Positions 24,902 through 34,718 of a stretch of 64,000 nucleotides of DNA are shown here, piece after piece. Source of the stretch: Microbispora amethystogenes (GTDB taxonomy: Bacteria > Actinomycetota > Actinomycetes > Streptosporangiales > Streptosporangiaceae); contig NZ_BOOB01000030.1 in assembly GCF_016863015.1 (NCBI RefSeq), positions 103,524 to 167,523 on the forward strand, read 5' to 3'. The number at the start of each line of letters is the position of its first letter. The first letter of the stretch is position 1. The translations under genes were made by a program, and so were the position numbers. The notes beneath the pieces were generated by a model, which worked only from the letters and a program-made list of their open reading frames with translations, did no database searches and was not told the DNA's origin.

Positions 24902-26149
24902 ATGTTGCGGCTCCACGACACCCTGACCCGGCAGATCGTGCCCCTCGCACCGGCGGGTTCGCGGATCCTGCGGATGCACACCTGCGCCGCACACGGGCCC
25001 GCCGGTCTCGGCGACCCGCGCCCGCATCTGCTCGCCGACCTGATCCGCCGCGTCAGCGAGCGATCCGGGTTACGCGTGCTCGCCTGCCGGAACGTCTCCG
25101 ACCTCGGGCACGGGGGCGACGGCGGAGCCTCCCTCGAAGCCGGCGCTCTCGCGCTCAACATGCGCGTTCCCGAGCACTCCCCCCGCACCAGCGAGACCAT
25201 GGGTCTGATCATCGAGCTCATCGGACGGCTCATCGAGCATGGTCACGCGTACACCACTCCCGAGGGGGCGGTGATGTTCGACGCGGCGTCCTTCCCGGCG
25301 TACGAGGAGATGTGCGGCAAGACGGCTCCCGGCGACTGGACACTGTGGGAGCCCGGCGACGAGGACCGCGCGGGCACGGCCTGGGACGCCCCTTGGGGAC
25401 GCGGGCTGCCCAGCCGCGACATCGAGTGCTCGGCGACGCCGCTCCGGTTCCTCGGGCCGCGCTTCGATCTCTACGTCGGCGCTGAGGGCCTGCGCTCCCC
25501 GCACCACGAGAGGGTGCGGGCCCAGTCGAACGCCGCCACCGGCGAAGACGCGGCCGCCCACTGGGCGCACGCCGGACGCCTGCTGTTCGAGGGCCGGCCG
25601 GTGGACGATCACAACTCCAACGGCGGCTTCAACGACAGCTCCGACGGCGGCTCCGATGGCGGCTCCGATGACGGCTCCGATGACGGCTCCGATGACGACT
25701 TTCCGGGCGGCTCTCCCGGCGGCTCTTCTGGCGGCTCTTCTGGCGGCTCTTCTGGCGGCTCTTCTGGCGGCGCCGACGCGGTGACGCCGGCCCGTGTGGC
25801 CGCGGCCGGGCTCGACCCCCTGGCCCTACGGCTGGCCCTGCTGCGGCACCATTACCGGCAGCAAGTGGACCTCACCTGGGACAGCCTCAAGACGGCCGAC
25901 GCGGAACTGCGCCGCCTGCGGCGGCGCGTGGCCGAGTGGGCGGAGTCGCCCAGCCGCCCGATCGACGCCACGTACGCCGGACGCGTCCAGAACGCGCTGG
26001 ACGACGATCTCGACACTCCAGAGGCCCTGCGTCTGCTCGGCGACCTGGAAACCGACGAGTCGATCACGCCGGGGGCCAAGTTCGAGACCTTCCTCCACTT
26101 CGATCACATACTCGCCCTCGACCTGTCCGCCGACATCGGCAAGGCCTGA
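24902..26149 (+). CDS. Cysteinyl-tRNA-synthetase-like protein lacking HIGH and KMSKS motifs
   Basis: 415 residues, clearly derived from CysRS: it begins MLRLHDTLTRQ, keeps GHAYTTPEGAVMFD, DIECSATPLRFLGPRFDLYV and LRSPHHERVRAQS, and ends with DDDLDTPEALRLLGDLE. Three of the four expected zinc ligands remain (C28, C176, H201); the fourth position appears to be V205. The HIGH motif is replaced (AAHGPAGLGDPRP) and the KMSKS loop is replaced by a Ser/Gly/Asp repeat insert (about 240-290). The helical anticodon-proximal part is cut short. It is therefore unlikely to activate cysteine in the normal way. It is too different from MshC to be called that. ATG 24902 is the natural start. Function unknown. 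Confidence 0.85.
   Translation: MLRLHDTLTRQIVPLAPAGSRILRMHTCAAHGPAGLGDPRPHLLADLIRRVSERSGLRVLACRNVSDLGHGGDGGASLEAGALALNMRVPEHSPRTSETMGLIIELIGRLIEHGHAYTTPEGAVMFDAASFPAYEEMCGKTAPGDWTLWEPGDEDRAGTAWDAPWGRGLPSRDIECSATPLRFLGPRFDLYVGAEGLRSPHHERVRAQSNAATGEDAAAHWAHAGRLLFEGRPVDDHNSNGGFNDSSDGGSDGGSDDGSDDGSDDDFPGGSPGGSSGGSSGGSSGGSSGGADAVTPARVAAAGLDPLALRLALLRHHYRQQVDLTWDSLKTADAELRRLRRRVAEWAESPSRPIDATYAGRVQNALDDDLDTPEALRLLGDLETDESITPGAKFETFLHFDHILALDLSADIGKA
25621..25772 (+). repeat. 12-bp tandem repeats coding a Ser/Gly/Asp insert
   Basis: Copies of GGCTCCGATGAC and then of GGCTCTTCTGGC run in frame, coding GSDD and GSSG units inside the CysRS-like gene. They occupy the place where a KMSKS loop is expected. 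The DNA is a good substrate for slippage. Confidence 0.85.
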
Positions 26150-26599
26150 CCCTCCACGACAGCGTTCCCATGCCTCCCCGGCAGCGTTCCGGATACGTCC
26201 TCGGCAGCTCTTCCACGCTCCCAGCAGGCTGAGTTCCAAACGCCTTGCCAGCTGAATTCCCCCTACCCGCGAACCGCCCCGAAGCCCTCGCCTGGGCGCG
26301 CGCAGCCAGCAGACACGGCCGTCTCCACCGCAGGTCGCGCGTTCACCGCGGGTCCACCGCGCGGGTTCAGCGTAGGTCCACCGCGCGGGTTCACCGCAGG
26401 CTCATCGCAGGCGAGCCGGAAACCACGGGCGACAACGCGCTGCAGATCTGGCACTCCATAGCGACAAATCACTCGATAAACGGCTGAAACGCAGAGAAAA
26501 CCGCCGACGTGTGATCCCAACTAATCGCCACGCTGGGATGTTCACGGCGCGTGGCCATGGGAGAATTAATACAGGCTTTCGAATTGATGGGGAGGTGTG
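26150..26599. other. 450-base intergenic stretch, mostly repeat, no convincing gene
   Basis: The left part holds AGCGTTCC twice. The middle (26321-26410) is a 24-bp repeat array. The right 150 bases are notably richer in A and T than the genes beside them and lead into the DUF222-HNH gene. An 80-codon frame (26245-26487) is built from the repeats and is not supported. Confidence 0.7.
26321..26410 (+). repeat. 24-bp imperfect tandem repeat array
   Basis: The two best copies, beginning GGTCCACCGCGCGGGTTCA, lie at 26351-26374 and 26375-26398. Degenerate copies flank them. No dyad is evident. Confidence 0.75.
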
Positions 26600-28981
26600 A
26601 TGGACCTGTTCGACTCTGACCCAGCGCACCCTCATCGTTCGAACAATGACGGTGATGGCGACTGGTGGGAGCGGCTCATCTCCCGCTCGCCCCTTTGGTC
26701 GTCCGAGGGTGCGCTTGCCCGTGAATATGTGCCGATCGTCGAGCCCAGGGCCCGGAAGCACGCGAGCCGGTTCGACGAATCGGTGGAATCGCCTAACTCT
26801 GCCCGTGTATTCGATACTCGTCGCGGCGATGCGCCCGGTGCTGAACACGCCGGTGACGAGACCGCGAGTGATGCCTCTTCCGACGGTGTCTCTCCTGACG
26901 GTGTCTCTCCTGATGGTGTCTCTACCGACAGCGTCTCTACCGACAGCGTCTCTACCGACAACGCCGGAGGCTCGTCGTGGGTGGCGGTGGCTGCGGTTGC
27001 TGAGGCGGCGCGGGCGGTGGCGCTGGTACCGGTGCCCGAGGCGGCGGAGGTGTGCCTTGCGGAGGCTGAGGAGTTGTTGTCGGCCCGCGACCGCATCACT
27101 TCGGCGCTGGCTGCCCGGGTGGGCCGGGTGCACCGGGCTGGGGAGGCGAAGAGCCATGGGCATGCGTCCACCAAGTTGTGGTTGCGTTCGGCTGGGGGGA
27201 TGACCCCTGCGGGAGCCGGCCGGTTGGTGACGATGAGCATGGAGCTGGTCCGCCTGCAGGACGTGCGCCGCCTGTTCGCGGAGGGCAGCTTGCCCGAGGG
27301 CATTGTGGAGGCGATCTGCACCGCGACCTCCGGGCTGACCGACGACCAGGCCACCACCGCCGAAGGGATCCTGCTGGAGCTGGCTAAATCGGCGGGCGCG
27401 GCGGAAGTGGCCAAGGCGGGGCGATACCTGCGCGCGGTGCTCGACCCTGACGGCCATGAGAAGGACGAGCAGGCCGACTTCGACCGCCGCTTCTTCCGGG
27501 TACGTAGGCGCAGGAACGGCGGTGTGGAGGGGGAGTTCTACCTGCCGGTGGAGGCCGCCGCACGGTTGCAGCACTGGCTCGACGTCTACGCCAAGCCGAA
27601 GGCCGAGGGTGATGACCGGACGCTGAGCGTGCGGAACGCGGACGCGTTGATCGCGCTCTTGGAGAACAAGATCGCCACCGAGCTTCTGGTGCTGGTCAAC
27701 GCCGAATCCCTCCCCGACGACCCGCCAGACACCGCCCCCACAGCCGACTCCCCAGCCGACCACACAGGCACGGACCCCACAAACGGCCTCGCAGACGACC
27801 CCGCAGACGACCCCGCAGACGCGGAGGCCTCAACCGACCACGCCGCTGACCGCCTAGACGACCCCTCGGGCGACCACCCCACCAGCGACACGTCTGTCCC
27901 TCATGGCGAGCACCTGGACCCTGGCCACTCCCCGACCGCTCCTGGCAGCGAGCCCTGCGCCGGTGATGCACCGGTGGGTGAAAGCGCGCACCGCGAGAGC
28001 GACGCGCACCCGCACGATGGCGAGCGATTCGAGAGCGACGCTCCGCTGCACGGCGATGAGCACCGGGCTACCGACTTCGTCGACGAGAATCCCGCCACAG
28101 AGGCTCCCGCTTCCGGCAGGGAGCGCGCCGCTCCTGACCGCCCTACCGCTGCCGAGCCCGACGAGCCCAACGAGCCCCCCATGCAAAGACCCCCAGCGGG
28201 GAGAGGCGGCACCCGGCCGGGAGATAAGCCCTGGGCGGGAGGTGACGCCTGGACGGGGGCGGGAGCCGACGCTCCGCCGGGCGCGGAACCCGGCGACGAC
28301 ACCTGGCCGGGAGCTGACACCTGCCCGGGAAACGACGCCCGGCCTGGAAGTGACGCCTGGCTGGGAGGTGACGCCCGGCCTGGAAGTGACGCCTGGCTGG
28401 GAGGTGACGCCTGGGCGGGGGCGGAAGCCGATGCCCCGCCGGGGGCGGAACACGGCGATGACACCTGGCTGGGAGGTGGCTCCTGGCCTGGTGCTGAGAC
28501 CTGGGCGGGCGGCAGCGCCGGTGCTCGGTCGGGGGTGGGGGTGAATGGTCCGCCGGGGGTGTGGTTGCGGGGGTTGCCGGGGCTGATCCTGGCGACCGGG
28601 CATCTGCTGCCCGTCTCCAGCGTGCACCGGCTGGCTCGCACCAGCACTCTGGTGAGGATCGTCATGAACGCCGCAGGGCAGGTGCTGGACATGGGCCGCA
28701 AGGTCCGCCTGGCCACCCCCGCCCAGCGCCGGGCGATCTTCGCCCGGTACGCCACCTGCTGGGTGGACGGCTGCCCGCTGCCCGCCACCCTGTGCCAGAT
28801 CGACCACGCCGACGACTGGTGCAGCGGCGGGCTGACCGACTTGAAGCTGCTCGGGCCGGCGTGCCAGTTCCACAACCGCGACCGCTACCGCCACCCTGCC
28901 CGCTACACCCGCCGCAAGGTGGGCGACGACCGCTGGGCCTTCACCTACCGCAACCCCCGCACCACGCGACTGCGGGTATAG
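26600..28981 (+). CDS. DUF222-domain HNH endonuclease-like protein with long repeat insert
   Basis: 793 residues. A repetitive N-terminus (SPDGV/STDSV units, about 90-125) is followed by the DUF222 helical domain (about 130-370: ARVGRVHRAGEAKSHGHAST, PEGIVEAICTATSGLTDDQA, KAGRYLRAVLDPDG). About 300 low-complexity residues come next (Asp/Pro/Gly/Trp-rich GSDAWLGGDA units), then an HNH domain at the C-terminus (CWVDGCPLPATLCQIDHADDW, LKLLGPACQFHNRDR). DUF222-HNH proteins are multi-copy in actinobacteria; their role is unproven. GTG 26597 and ATG 26600 both follow GGAGG; ATG gives better spacing. Third-position GC is lower than in neighbouring genes, which hints at transfer. Confidence 0.85.
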   Translation: MDLFDSDPAHPHRSNNDGDGDWWERLISRSPLWSSEGALAREYVPIVEPRARKHASRFDESVESPNSARVFDTRRGDAPGAEHAGDETASDASSDGVSPDGVSPDGVSTDSVSTDSVSTDNAGGSSWVAVAAVAEAARAVALVPVPEAAEVCLAEAEELLSARDRITSALAARVGRVHRAGEAKSHGHASTKLWLRSAGGMTPAGAGRLVTMSMELVRLQDVRRLFAEGSLPEGIVEAICTATSGLTDDQATTAEGILLELAKSAGAAEVAKAGRYLRAVLDPDGHEKDEQADFDRRFFRVRRRRNGGVEGEFYLPVEAAARLQHWLDVYAKPKAEGDDRTLSVRNADALIALLENKIATELLVLVNAESLPDDPPDTAPTADSPADHTGTDPTNGLADDPADDPADAEASTDHAADRLDDPSGDHPTSDTSVPHGEHLDPGHSPTAPGSEPCAGDAPVGESAHRESDAHPHDGERFESDAPLHGDEHRATDFVDENPATEAPASGRERAAPDRPTAAEPDEPNEPPMQRPPAGRGGTRPGDKPWAGGDAWTGAGADAPPGAEPGDDTWPGADTCPGNDARPGSDAWLGGDARPGSDAWLGGDAWAGAEADAPPGAEHGDDTWLGGGSWPGAETWAGGSAGARSGVGVNGPPGVWLRGLPGLILATGHLLPVSSVHRLARTSTLVRIVMNAAGQVLDMGRKVRLATPAQRRAIFARYATCWVDGCPLPATLCQIDHADDWCSGGLTDLKLLGPACQFHNRDRYRHPARYTRRKVGDDRWAFTYRNPRTTRLRV
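26880..26965 (+). repeat. 15-bp coding tandem repeats (N-terminal part of DUF222-HNH gene)
   Basis: Five to six copies of a 15-bp unit (GACGGTGTCTCTCCT and GACAGCGTCTCTACC forms) code SPDGV and STDSV. They lie ahead of the DUF222 domain, so copy-number change would not disturb the folded part. Confidence 0.8.
28250..28520 (+). repeat. Coding repeats rich in Gly, Asp and Trp (linker of DUF222-HNH gene)
   Basis: Units such as GGAAGTGACGCCTGGCTGGG recur, coding GSDAWLGGDARP-type stretches. They form a long disordered linker between the DUF222 and HNH domains. Confidence 0.75.
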
Positions 28982-28988
28982 GGGCGGG

Positions 28989-29005
28989 CGCCCGGGAACC
29001 GGGCG
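28989..29005 (+). terminator. Short GC hairpin after the DUF222-HNH gene
   Basis: CGCCCGG - GAA - CCGGGCG forms a 7-bp stem eight bases after the stop codon. There is no T-run. Confidence 0.4.
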
Positions 29006-29010
29006 GGCCG

Positions 29011-29107
29011 GTCAGAGGGCGGCCGGCCAGGGGGCGAGCCGGTCAGAGGACGGGCTGGTCAGAGGACGGGCGGGTCAGGGAGCGGGGCGGGTCAGGGAGC
29101 GAGGCGG
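29011..29107. repeat. G-rich imperfect tandem repeats running into the rraA 3' end
   Basis: GGTCAGAGGACGGGC occurs twice and GGGTCAGGGAGCG twice, with looser copies around them. The last copy contains the rraA stop codon (29092-29094). The array lies between two genes that converge. Confidence 0.75.
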
Positions 29108-29586
29108 GTGGAGGCGACGAGGATGCCGTCCTCGTCGCTGTAGAGCCACTCGCCCGGGGCGAAGGTGACCTCCCCGAAGGTCACCGGGACATCGACCTCT
29201 CCGAGGCCGGTCTTGGCGCTCTTGCGGGGATTGGAACCAAGGGCCTTGACGCCGAGGTCCAGGCCGGTCAGCGCCACCGTGTCGCGTACGGCGCCGTTGA
29301 CGACGACGCCGGCCCAGCCGTGCTTCACGGCGGAGGCCGCGATCAGGTCGCCGAGCAGCGCCGTACGCAGCGACCCACCGCCGTCGACCACCAGCACCCT
29401 TCCCTCGCCCGGCGTCCCGAGGACCTGCCTGATCAGCGCGTTGTCCTCCAGGCAGCGGATGGTCGAGATCTGGCCGGAGAACCTGGGGCGCGAGCCGTAC
29501 GAACGGAACTGGGTGAGGCAGCTGCGCAGCGCGTCGCCATGGGTGTCGTAGTGAGCGTCGTAGAGGTCAGCGGTGGCGAAGCTCAT
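29092..29586 (-). CDS. rraA: RraA-like protein (RNase E regulator / 4-hydroxy-4-methyl-2-oxoglutarate aldolase fold)
   Basis: 164 residues. [40 protein letters not shown] and [29 protein letters not shown] are the conserved RraA blocks. In this fold R-D in VRD supports aldolase activity with a divalent metal. Without biochemical data it is not possible to choose between RNase E inhibition and HMG aldolase; the latter is often proposed for actinobacterial forms. ATG 29586. Confidence 0.92.
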   Translation of the reverse strand: MSFATADLYDAHYDTHGDALRSCLTQFRSYGSRPRFSGQISTIRCLEDNALIRQVLGTPGEGRVLVVDGGGSLRTALLGDLIAASAVKHGWAGVVVNGAVRDTVALTGLDLGVKALGSNPRKSAKTGLGEVDVPVTFGEVTFAPGEWLYSDEDGILVASTRLAP

Positions 29587-29612
29587 GCGGGGAATTGTGC
29601 CAGCGCGCCTCG

Positions 29613-30620
<1,008 letters not shown>

Positions 30621-30697
30621 GGGGAACTCCCTTCCGCTCTCATGATCCCCACGAGAACGGAAATATTCCTCCTACGACCGGCAGATTCGATTCCCCG

Positions 30698-31117
30698 CTA
30701 TCTCACTCTCCCCCACCAGGGACACACCCGGGGATAGCCGCCGTCGTCGAGGCCGGCCATCCGTTCGAAGAGGTTCCACGAGCCCGGATGGCCGCAGAGG
30801 ACGAACGAGACCGCCGAGGCGGCGAGATACAACACGACCATCGGGAGGCCGACACAGACGGCGTACTGCGTGGCGTGGCGCGCCTCGTGGTCGAGCAACC
30901 GGCCGCTGAGATAGCCCTCGCCGTGCTTGGTGAGGATCACGTTGCCGACCGTGAAGGCCCCGGCGACCGGGAACGGGATCCGGTAGCCGTGCGCGTAGAC
31001 GAGCCCCCGCTCCCCCCTGCACGTGCGCGCCCGGCCCAGCCTCGCGATCAGCAGGCCGAGAGGCGTGGAGAGATTGGCGTAGTTGATGACCTGCCGGACC
31101 CGGTGCGACCGCCGCAT
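30698..31117 (-). CDS. Membrane-associated hypothetical protein with an HExxH motif
   Basis: 139 residues, no family recognised with certainty. LDHEARHATQYAV contains HEARH, an exact HExxH zinc-protease-like motif, and it is followed by a hydrophobic helix (LPMVVLYLAASAVSFVLCGH). GYRIPFPVAGAFTVGNVI precedes the motif. No third zinc ligand can be placed with confidence, so protease activity is only a possibility. ATG 31117 is one start; another within the frame cannot be excluded. Confidence 0.65.
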   Translation of the reverse strand: MRRSHRVRQVINYANLSTPLGLLIARLGRARTCRGERGLVYAHGYRIPFPVAGAFTVGNVILTKHGEGYLSGRLLDHEARHATQYAVCVGLPMVVLYLAASAVSFVLCGHPGSWNLFERMAGLDDGGYPRVCPWWGRVR

Positions 31118-31183
31118 CTCTTCAGAATCGGCGACTCCCGCGAACCGGGCAAGCTACGAACCGGGCAAGCTACACAGTCAAGC

Positions 31184-31639
31184 TCACGCCCGGTCGTACG
31201 ACCGCAGCAGCCAGGAGCCGGTGGAGCGGGTCACGGCCACGGCGGCCGCGACGGCGACGACGCCGCCGTAGAGGTACCAGTAGCCGGCGGAGTTCCCGGC
31301 GATGGCGAGGTCGCCGGCCCGTTGCGGCGTGGCCAGCACGAACGAGATGAGGAGCCAGCCGGCCGCCGGGACGAACGCGCCCAGCTTGCCGCCCATCATC
31401 CTGCCCATCGCGTACGGCAGGGCGAACAGCACGGCCAGCCACGCGATCGCGGCGATCGGCAGCCCGCCCAGGTACCACGCGTGCTGGAAGCCGCCGACGA
31501 CCCCCAGCACGAGCCCCAGCAGGAAGAGCATGCCGTAGGCCGCGCCGGCCACGGCCCCGGCCACAGGACCCGGCACAGCACCAGAAACAGCGCCGGCCTC
31601 GACGCCGGGCGGCGTCTCCTCGGTCTCCTGGGTCACCAC
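31184..31639 (-). CDS. DUF6113-type membrane protein next to mshB
   Basis: 151 residues with four probable membrane helices (AAYGMLFLLGLVLGVVGGF, LPIAAIAWLAVLFALPYAM, FVPAAGWLLISFVLA, YLYGGVVAVAAAVAV). A small multi-pass protein directly downstream of mshB is common in streptomycetes and relatives and is called DUF6113. It starts six bases after the mshB stop, so it is very likely cotranscribed. Its part in mycothiol metabolism, if any, is unknown. Confidence 0.8.
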   Translation of the reverse strand: MVTQETEETPPGVEAGAVSGAVPGPVAGAVAGAAYGMLFLLGLVLGVVGGFQHAWYLGGLPIAAIAWLAVLFALPYAMGRMMGGKLGAFVPAAGWLLISFVLATPQRAGDLAIAGNSAGYWYLYGGVVAVAAAVAVTRSTGSWLLRSYDRA

Positions 31640-31645
31640 ATCAAC

Positions 31646-32551
31646 CTAGCCGATGCCGGCGAACAGGTCGCTCTCGCGGTTGTACGGCTCTCCGATGCCT
31701 CCCGCCTCGGGCGGCACGCCGATGCCGGGCGGCCCGGGCACCCCCGCGCGCAGGATGTAGTGCTCGACCCCGAGGATCTGCTGGCCGATGTTGTTCGACA
31801 ACGCGAACCAGGGCGCGTCGACCGCGATCTGGGTCGCGTGCGCCCGCATCGCGTCGATCTTCTCCTCGACGTACGGCCGGGCGTCGATCTCGGTCGTCAC
31901 GTCCTCGTCGGGGCACGCCGGCAGGTCCTCGACCGAGTCGGGCACCCAGAAGTCGACAAGGGTCTCGCGCATCGTCTCCGCCGTACGCCGCAGCACGGAC
32001 CTGGGCATCGCGGTGCAGTAGAACTTGGCGACGCGCCACGGCCGCCCGCCGGGGTGCTCCGGGTCGGCGGCCAGCTCGAAGGCCCGCCAGGAGACGCGGT
32101 GTGCCTGGATGTGGTCGGGGTGGCCGTAGAAGCCGTTCTCGTCGTAGGTGACGAGCACCTGCGGCCGGACCTCCCGGATCACCTTGACCAGCTCGGAAGC
32201 GGCCTCGTCGAGGCCGGCCCGCCAGAAGCAGCCGGGGCGGTCGTTGGCCGCCCCGCCCATCATCCCCGAGTCGCGCCAGCGGCCGGCGCCGCCGAGGAAC
32301 CGGTGATCGGTGACGCCGAGCGCCTTGCACGCCGCCGTGAGCTCGCCGATGCGATACGGGCCGAGGGTGTCGTCCCGGTCGGCGGCGTGGTGGGCGAGCT
32401 CCGGGGGGATGACCTCGCCCTCCTCGCCGAGGGTGCAGGTCACGAGCGTCACATGGGCGCCCTCGGCGGCGTACTTGGCCATGGTCGCGCCGGTGCCGAT
32501 GGTCTCGTCGTCGGGGTGGGCGTGCACGAGCAGCAGACGGCGGTCAGTCAT
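31646..32551 (-). CDS. mshB: N-acetyl-GlcN-inositol deacetylase of mycothiol synthesis
   Basis: 301 residues. It has the zinc motif AHPDDE at the N-terminus and the third ligand in [13 protein letters not shown], plus [12 protein letters not shown], all typical of MshB in the LmbE/PIG-L family. It deacetylates GlcNAc-Ins to GlcN-Ins, the second step of mycothiol assembly in the cytosol. ATG 32551 follows GGAGGC; the frame runs open far upstream without family similarity. The S9 peptidase gene is divergent 42 bases away, so the two share a short promoter region. Confidence 0.95.
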   Translation of the reverse strand: MTDRRLLLVHAHPDDETIGTGATMAKYAAEGAHVTLVTCTLGEEGEVIPPELAHHAADRDDTLGPYRIGELTAACKALGVTDHRFLGGAGRWRDSGMMGGAANDRPGCFWRAGLDEAASELVKVIREVRPQVLVTYDENGFYGHPDHIQAHRVSWRAFELAADPEHPGGRPWRVAKFYCTAMPRSVLRRTAETMRETLVDFWVPDSVEDLPACPDEDVTTEIDARPYVEEKIDAMRAHATQIAVDAPWFALSNNIGQQILGVEHYILRAGVPGPPGIGVPPEAGGIGEPYNRESDLFAGIG

Positions 32552-32593
32552 GCCTCCGAGGGTAGTGCCCTCCTGCTGGCAGTATGAGGAGCT

Positions 32594-34717
32594 ATGACGG
32601 AGAGCTTCCCACGGTTGCATGCCAGGACCCGGCGGTTCACCCTCGGGGTGCCGCGCGGCTTCACGATCTCCCCCGACGGTCGTCGCGTGGTCTTCCTCAG
32701 GACGAGGTCGGGCACCGATCCGGTGACGTGCCTGTGGGAGCTGGACGTGCTGTCCGACGGCGCGACCGGCGCCGAGCGGCTGGTCGTCGACCCGCTCGCG
32801 CTCGGCGCGGCCGACGAGGACCTGCCCCCGGAGGAGCGCGCCCGCCGTGAGCGGTCGCGGGAGTCGGCGGGCGGCGTCGTGGCGTACGCCACCGATCGGG
32901 AGGTACGGCTCGCCGTCTTCGCGCTGTCGGGCGAGCTGTACCTCGCCGAACTCGCCACGGGCGAGGTGCGGCGGCTCCCGGCGGCGGGGCCGGTCATCGA
33001 CCCCCGGCTCGACCCCACCGGCACGCGGGTGGCGTACGTGACGGGCGGCGCCCTGCACGTGCTGGAGATCGGCAGCGGGACAGGCGCAGGGACCGGCACC
33101 GGAGCAGACAGCACGCTCGCCGAGCCGGAGAGCGACACCGTCACCTACGGCCTCGCGGAGTTCATCGCGGCCGAGGAGATGGACCGGATGCGCGGCTACT
33201 GGTGGTCTCCCTCGGGAGACCGCCTGCTCGTGGCCCGGGTGGAGGAGGCGCCGGTGGCGCTCTGGCACATCGCCGACCCGGCCAACCCCTCCCGTGAGCC
33301 CGTCCCCCAGCGCTACCCGGCCGCCGGCACGGCCAACGCCGAGGTCACGCTGCTGGTCATCGGCCTGGACGGCACGCGTACGGAGGTGCCGTTCGATCAG
33401 GAGTACCTGGCCACGGCCGTGTGGGACGCCCACGGCCTCGCGCTCGTGACGCTCTCGCGCGACCAGAGGAGCATGCGCCTGCTGTCGGCGGACCCGGACA
33501 CGGGCGAGACGACGATCCTGCGTGAGGACACCGATCCGGCCTGGGTGGAGATCGTCCCCGGCGTGCCGGGGCACCTTTCCGACGGGACGCTCGTCTGGGT
33601 GGCCGACGCCGACGGCGGGCGCCGGCTCGTGGTCGGCTCCGAGCCGGTCACACCGGCGTCGCTGCAGGTCCGCGCGGTGCTCGACGTAGACGGCGACACC
33701 GTGCTCTTCCAGGCCAGCGGCGACTCCACCGAGATCCACCTGTGGACGTACCGCGACGGCACCCTCAGCCCGGTGACCACCGAGCCGGGCGTCCATTCGG
33801 GCCGCCGGGCGGGCGGGACCACGCTCGTCATCCGGCAGAGCCTCGACACCGAGGGTGTGACGGTGTCAGTCAGAGCAGCGTCGGTGGGAGGATCTTCGAT
33901 CAGGTCGGTGGCGGAGCGGCCCGGGCTGGAGCCGCGGGTCTCGCTGGTCCGCGCGGGCGAGCGCGATCTGGCCGCGGCGGTCCTGCTGCCGTCCTGGCAC
34001 GTACCCGGCTCGGGTCCGCTGCCCGTCCTGATGGACCCGTACGGCGGGCCGCACGCGCAGCGGGTGCTGTCCGCCCGGCGGATGTTCCTGGAGTCCCAGT
34101 GGTGGGCCGAGCAGGGCTTCGCGGTGATCGTGGCCGACGGGCGAGGCACGCCCGGGCGCGGCCCGGCCTTCGAGCGGGAGATGCTGCACGACTTCACGAT
34201 CTCCCTGCAGGACCAGGTGGACGCCCTCCAGGGCGTGGCGGCCCTGCACCCGGGCGATCTCGACCTGTCGCGGGTGGCGATCCGGGGCTGGTCGTTCGGC
34301 GGCTACCTCGCCGCGCTCGCGGTGCTGCGCCGTCCGGACGTGTTCCACGCCGCCGTCGCGGGGGCGCCGGTCACCGACTGGCGGCTGTACGACACCTGCT
34401 ACACCGAGCGCTACCTCGGCCACCCCGACGAGGGCCACTACGAGAGGTCGTCCCTCCTGGGCGACGCCGAGAAGAGCGCCGGGAGTGAGACCGGGCAGCA
34501 GGAGCGTCCGCTGCTGCTGATCCACGGCCTGGCCGACGACAACGTGGTCGCCGCGCACACGCTGCGGCTGTCGTCGGCCCTGCTCGCGGCGGGCCGCCCG
34601 CACACCGTGCTGCCGCTGTCGGGCGTCACCCACATGACCCCGCAGGAGGTCGTCGCCGAGAACCTGCTGCTCCTGCAGCTCGACTTCCTGAAGAAGTCCC
34701 TCAACATCGCCAGGTGA
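32594..34717 (+). CDS. S9-family prolyl oligopeptidase / dipeptidyl-peptidase IV-like enzyme
   Basis: 707 residues, cytosolic (no signal peptide seen). The first 440 residues form the beta-propeller (repeats such as [20 protein letters not shown]). The alpha/beta-hydrolase domain has [11 protein letters not shown], the nucleophile in [13 protein letters not shown], the acid in HGLADDNVV and the histidine in SGVTHMT, so the triad is complete. [13 protein letters not shown] carries the Glu pair that binds the peptide N-terminus in DPP IV enzymes. It ends one base before the stop of the converging ABC gene. Confidence 0.93.
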   Translation: MTESFPRLHARTRRFTLGVPRGFTISPDGRRVVFLRTRSGTDPVTCLWELDVLSDGATGAERLVVDPLALGAADEDLPPEERARRERSRESAGGVVAYATDREVRLAVFALSGELYLAELATGEVRRLPAAGPVIDPRLDPTGTRVAYVTGGALHVLEIGSGTGAGTGTGADSTLAEPESDTVTYGLAEFIAAEEMDRMRGYWWSPSGDRLLVARVEEAPVALWHIADPANPSREPVPQRYPAAGTANAEVTLLVIGLDGTRTEVPFDQEYLATAVWDAHGLALVTLSRDQRSMRLLSADPDTGETTILREDTDPAWVEIVPGVPGHLSDGTLVWVADADGGRRLVVGSEPVTPASLQVRAVLDVDGDTVLFQASGDSTEIHLWTYRDGTLSPVTTEPGVHSGRRAGGTTLVIRQSLDTEGVTVSVRAASVGGSSIRSVAERPGLEPRVSLVRAGERDLAAAVLLPSWHVPGSGPLPVLMDPYGGPHAQRVLSARRMFLESQWWAEQGFAVIVADGRGTPGRGPAFEREMLHDFTISLQDQVDALQGVAALHPGDLDLSRVAIRGWSFGGYLAALAVLRRPDVFHAAVAGAPVTDWRLYDTCYTERYLGHPDEGHYERSSLLGDAEKSAGSETGQQERPLLLIHGLADDNVVAAHTLRLSSALLAAGRPHTVLPLSGVTHMTPQEVVAENLLLLQLDFLKKSLNIAR

Positions 34718-34718
34718 G

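Noticed and set aside
25621..25772. Regular 12-bp repeats considered as a CRISPR-like array
   Set aside because: There are no spacers, the repeats are contiguous and in frame, and they encode a Gly/Ser/Asp insert.
24902..26149. CysRS-like gene considered as mshC (mycothiol ligase)
   Set aside because: MshC keeps both ATP-binding motifs, which are absent here, and the sequence around the zinc site differs.
26245..26487. 80-codon ORF in the gap before the DUF222-HNH gene
   Set aside because: Most of it is the 24-bp repeat array. No ribosome binding site or similarity is seen.
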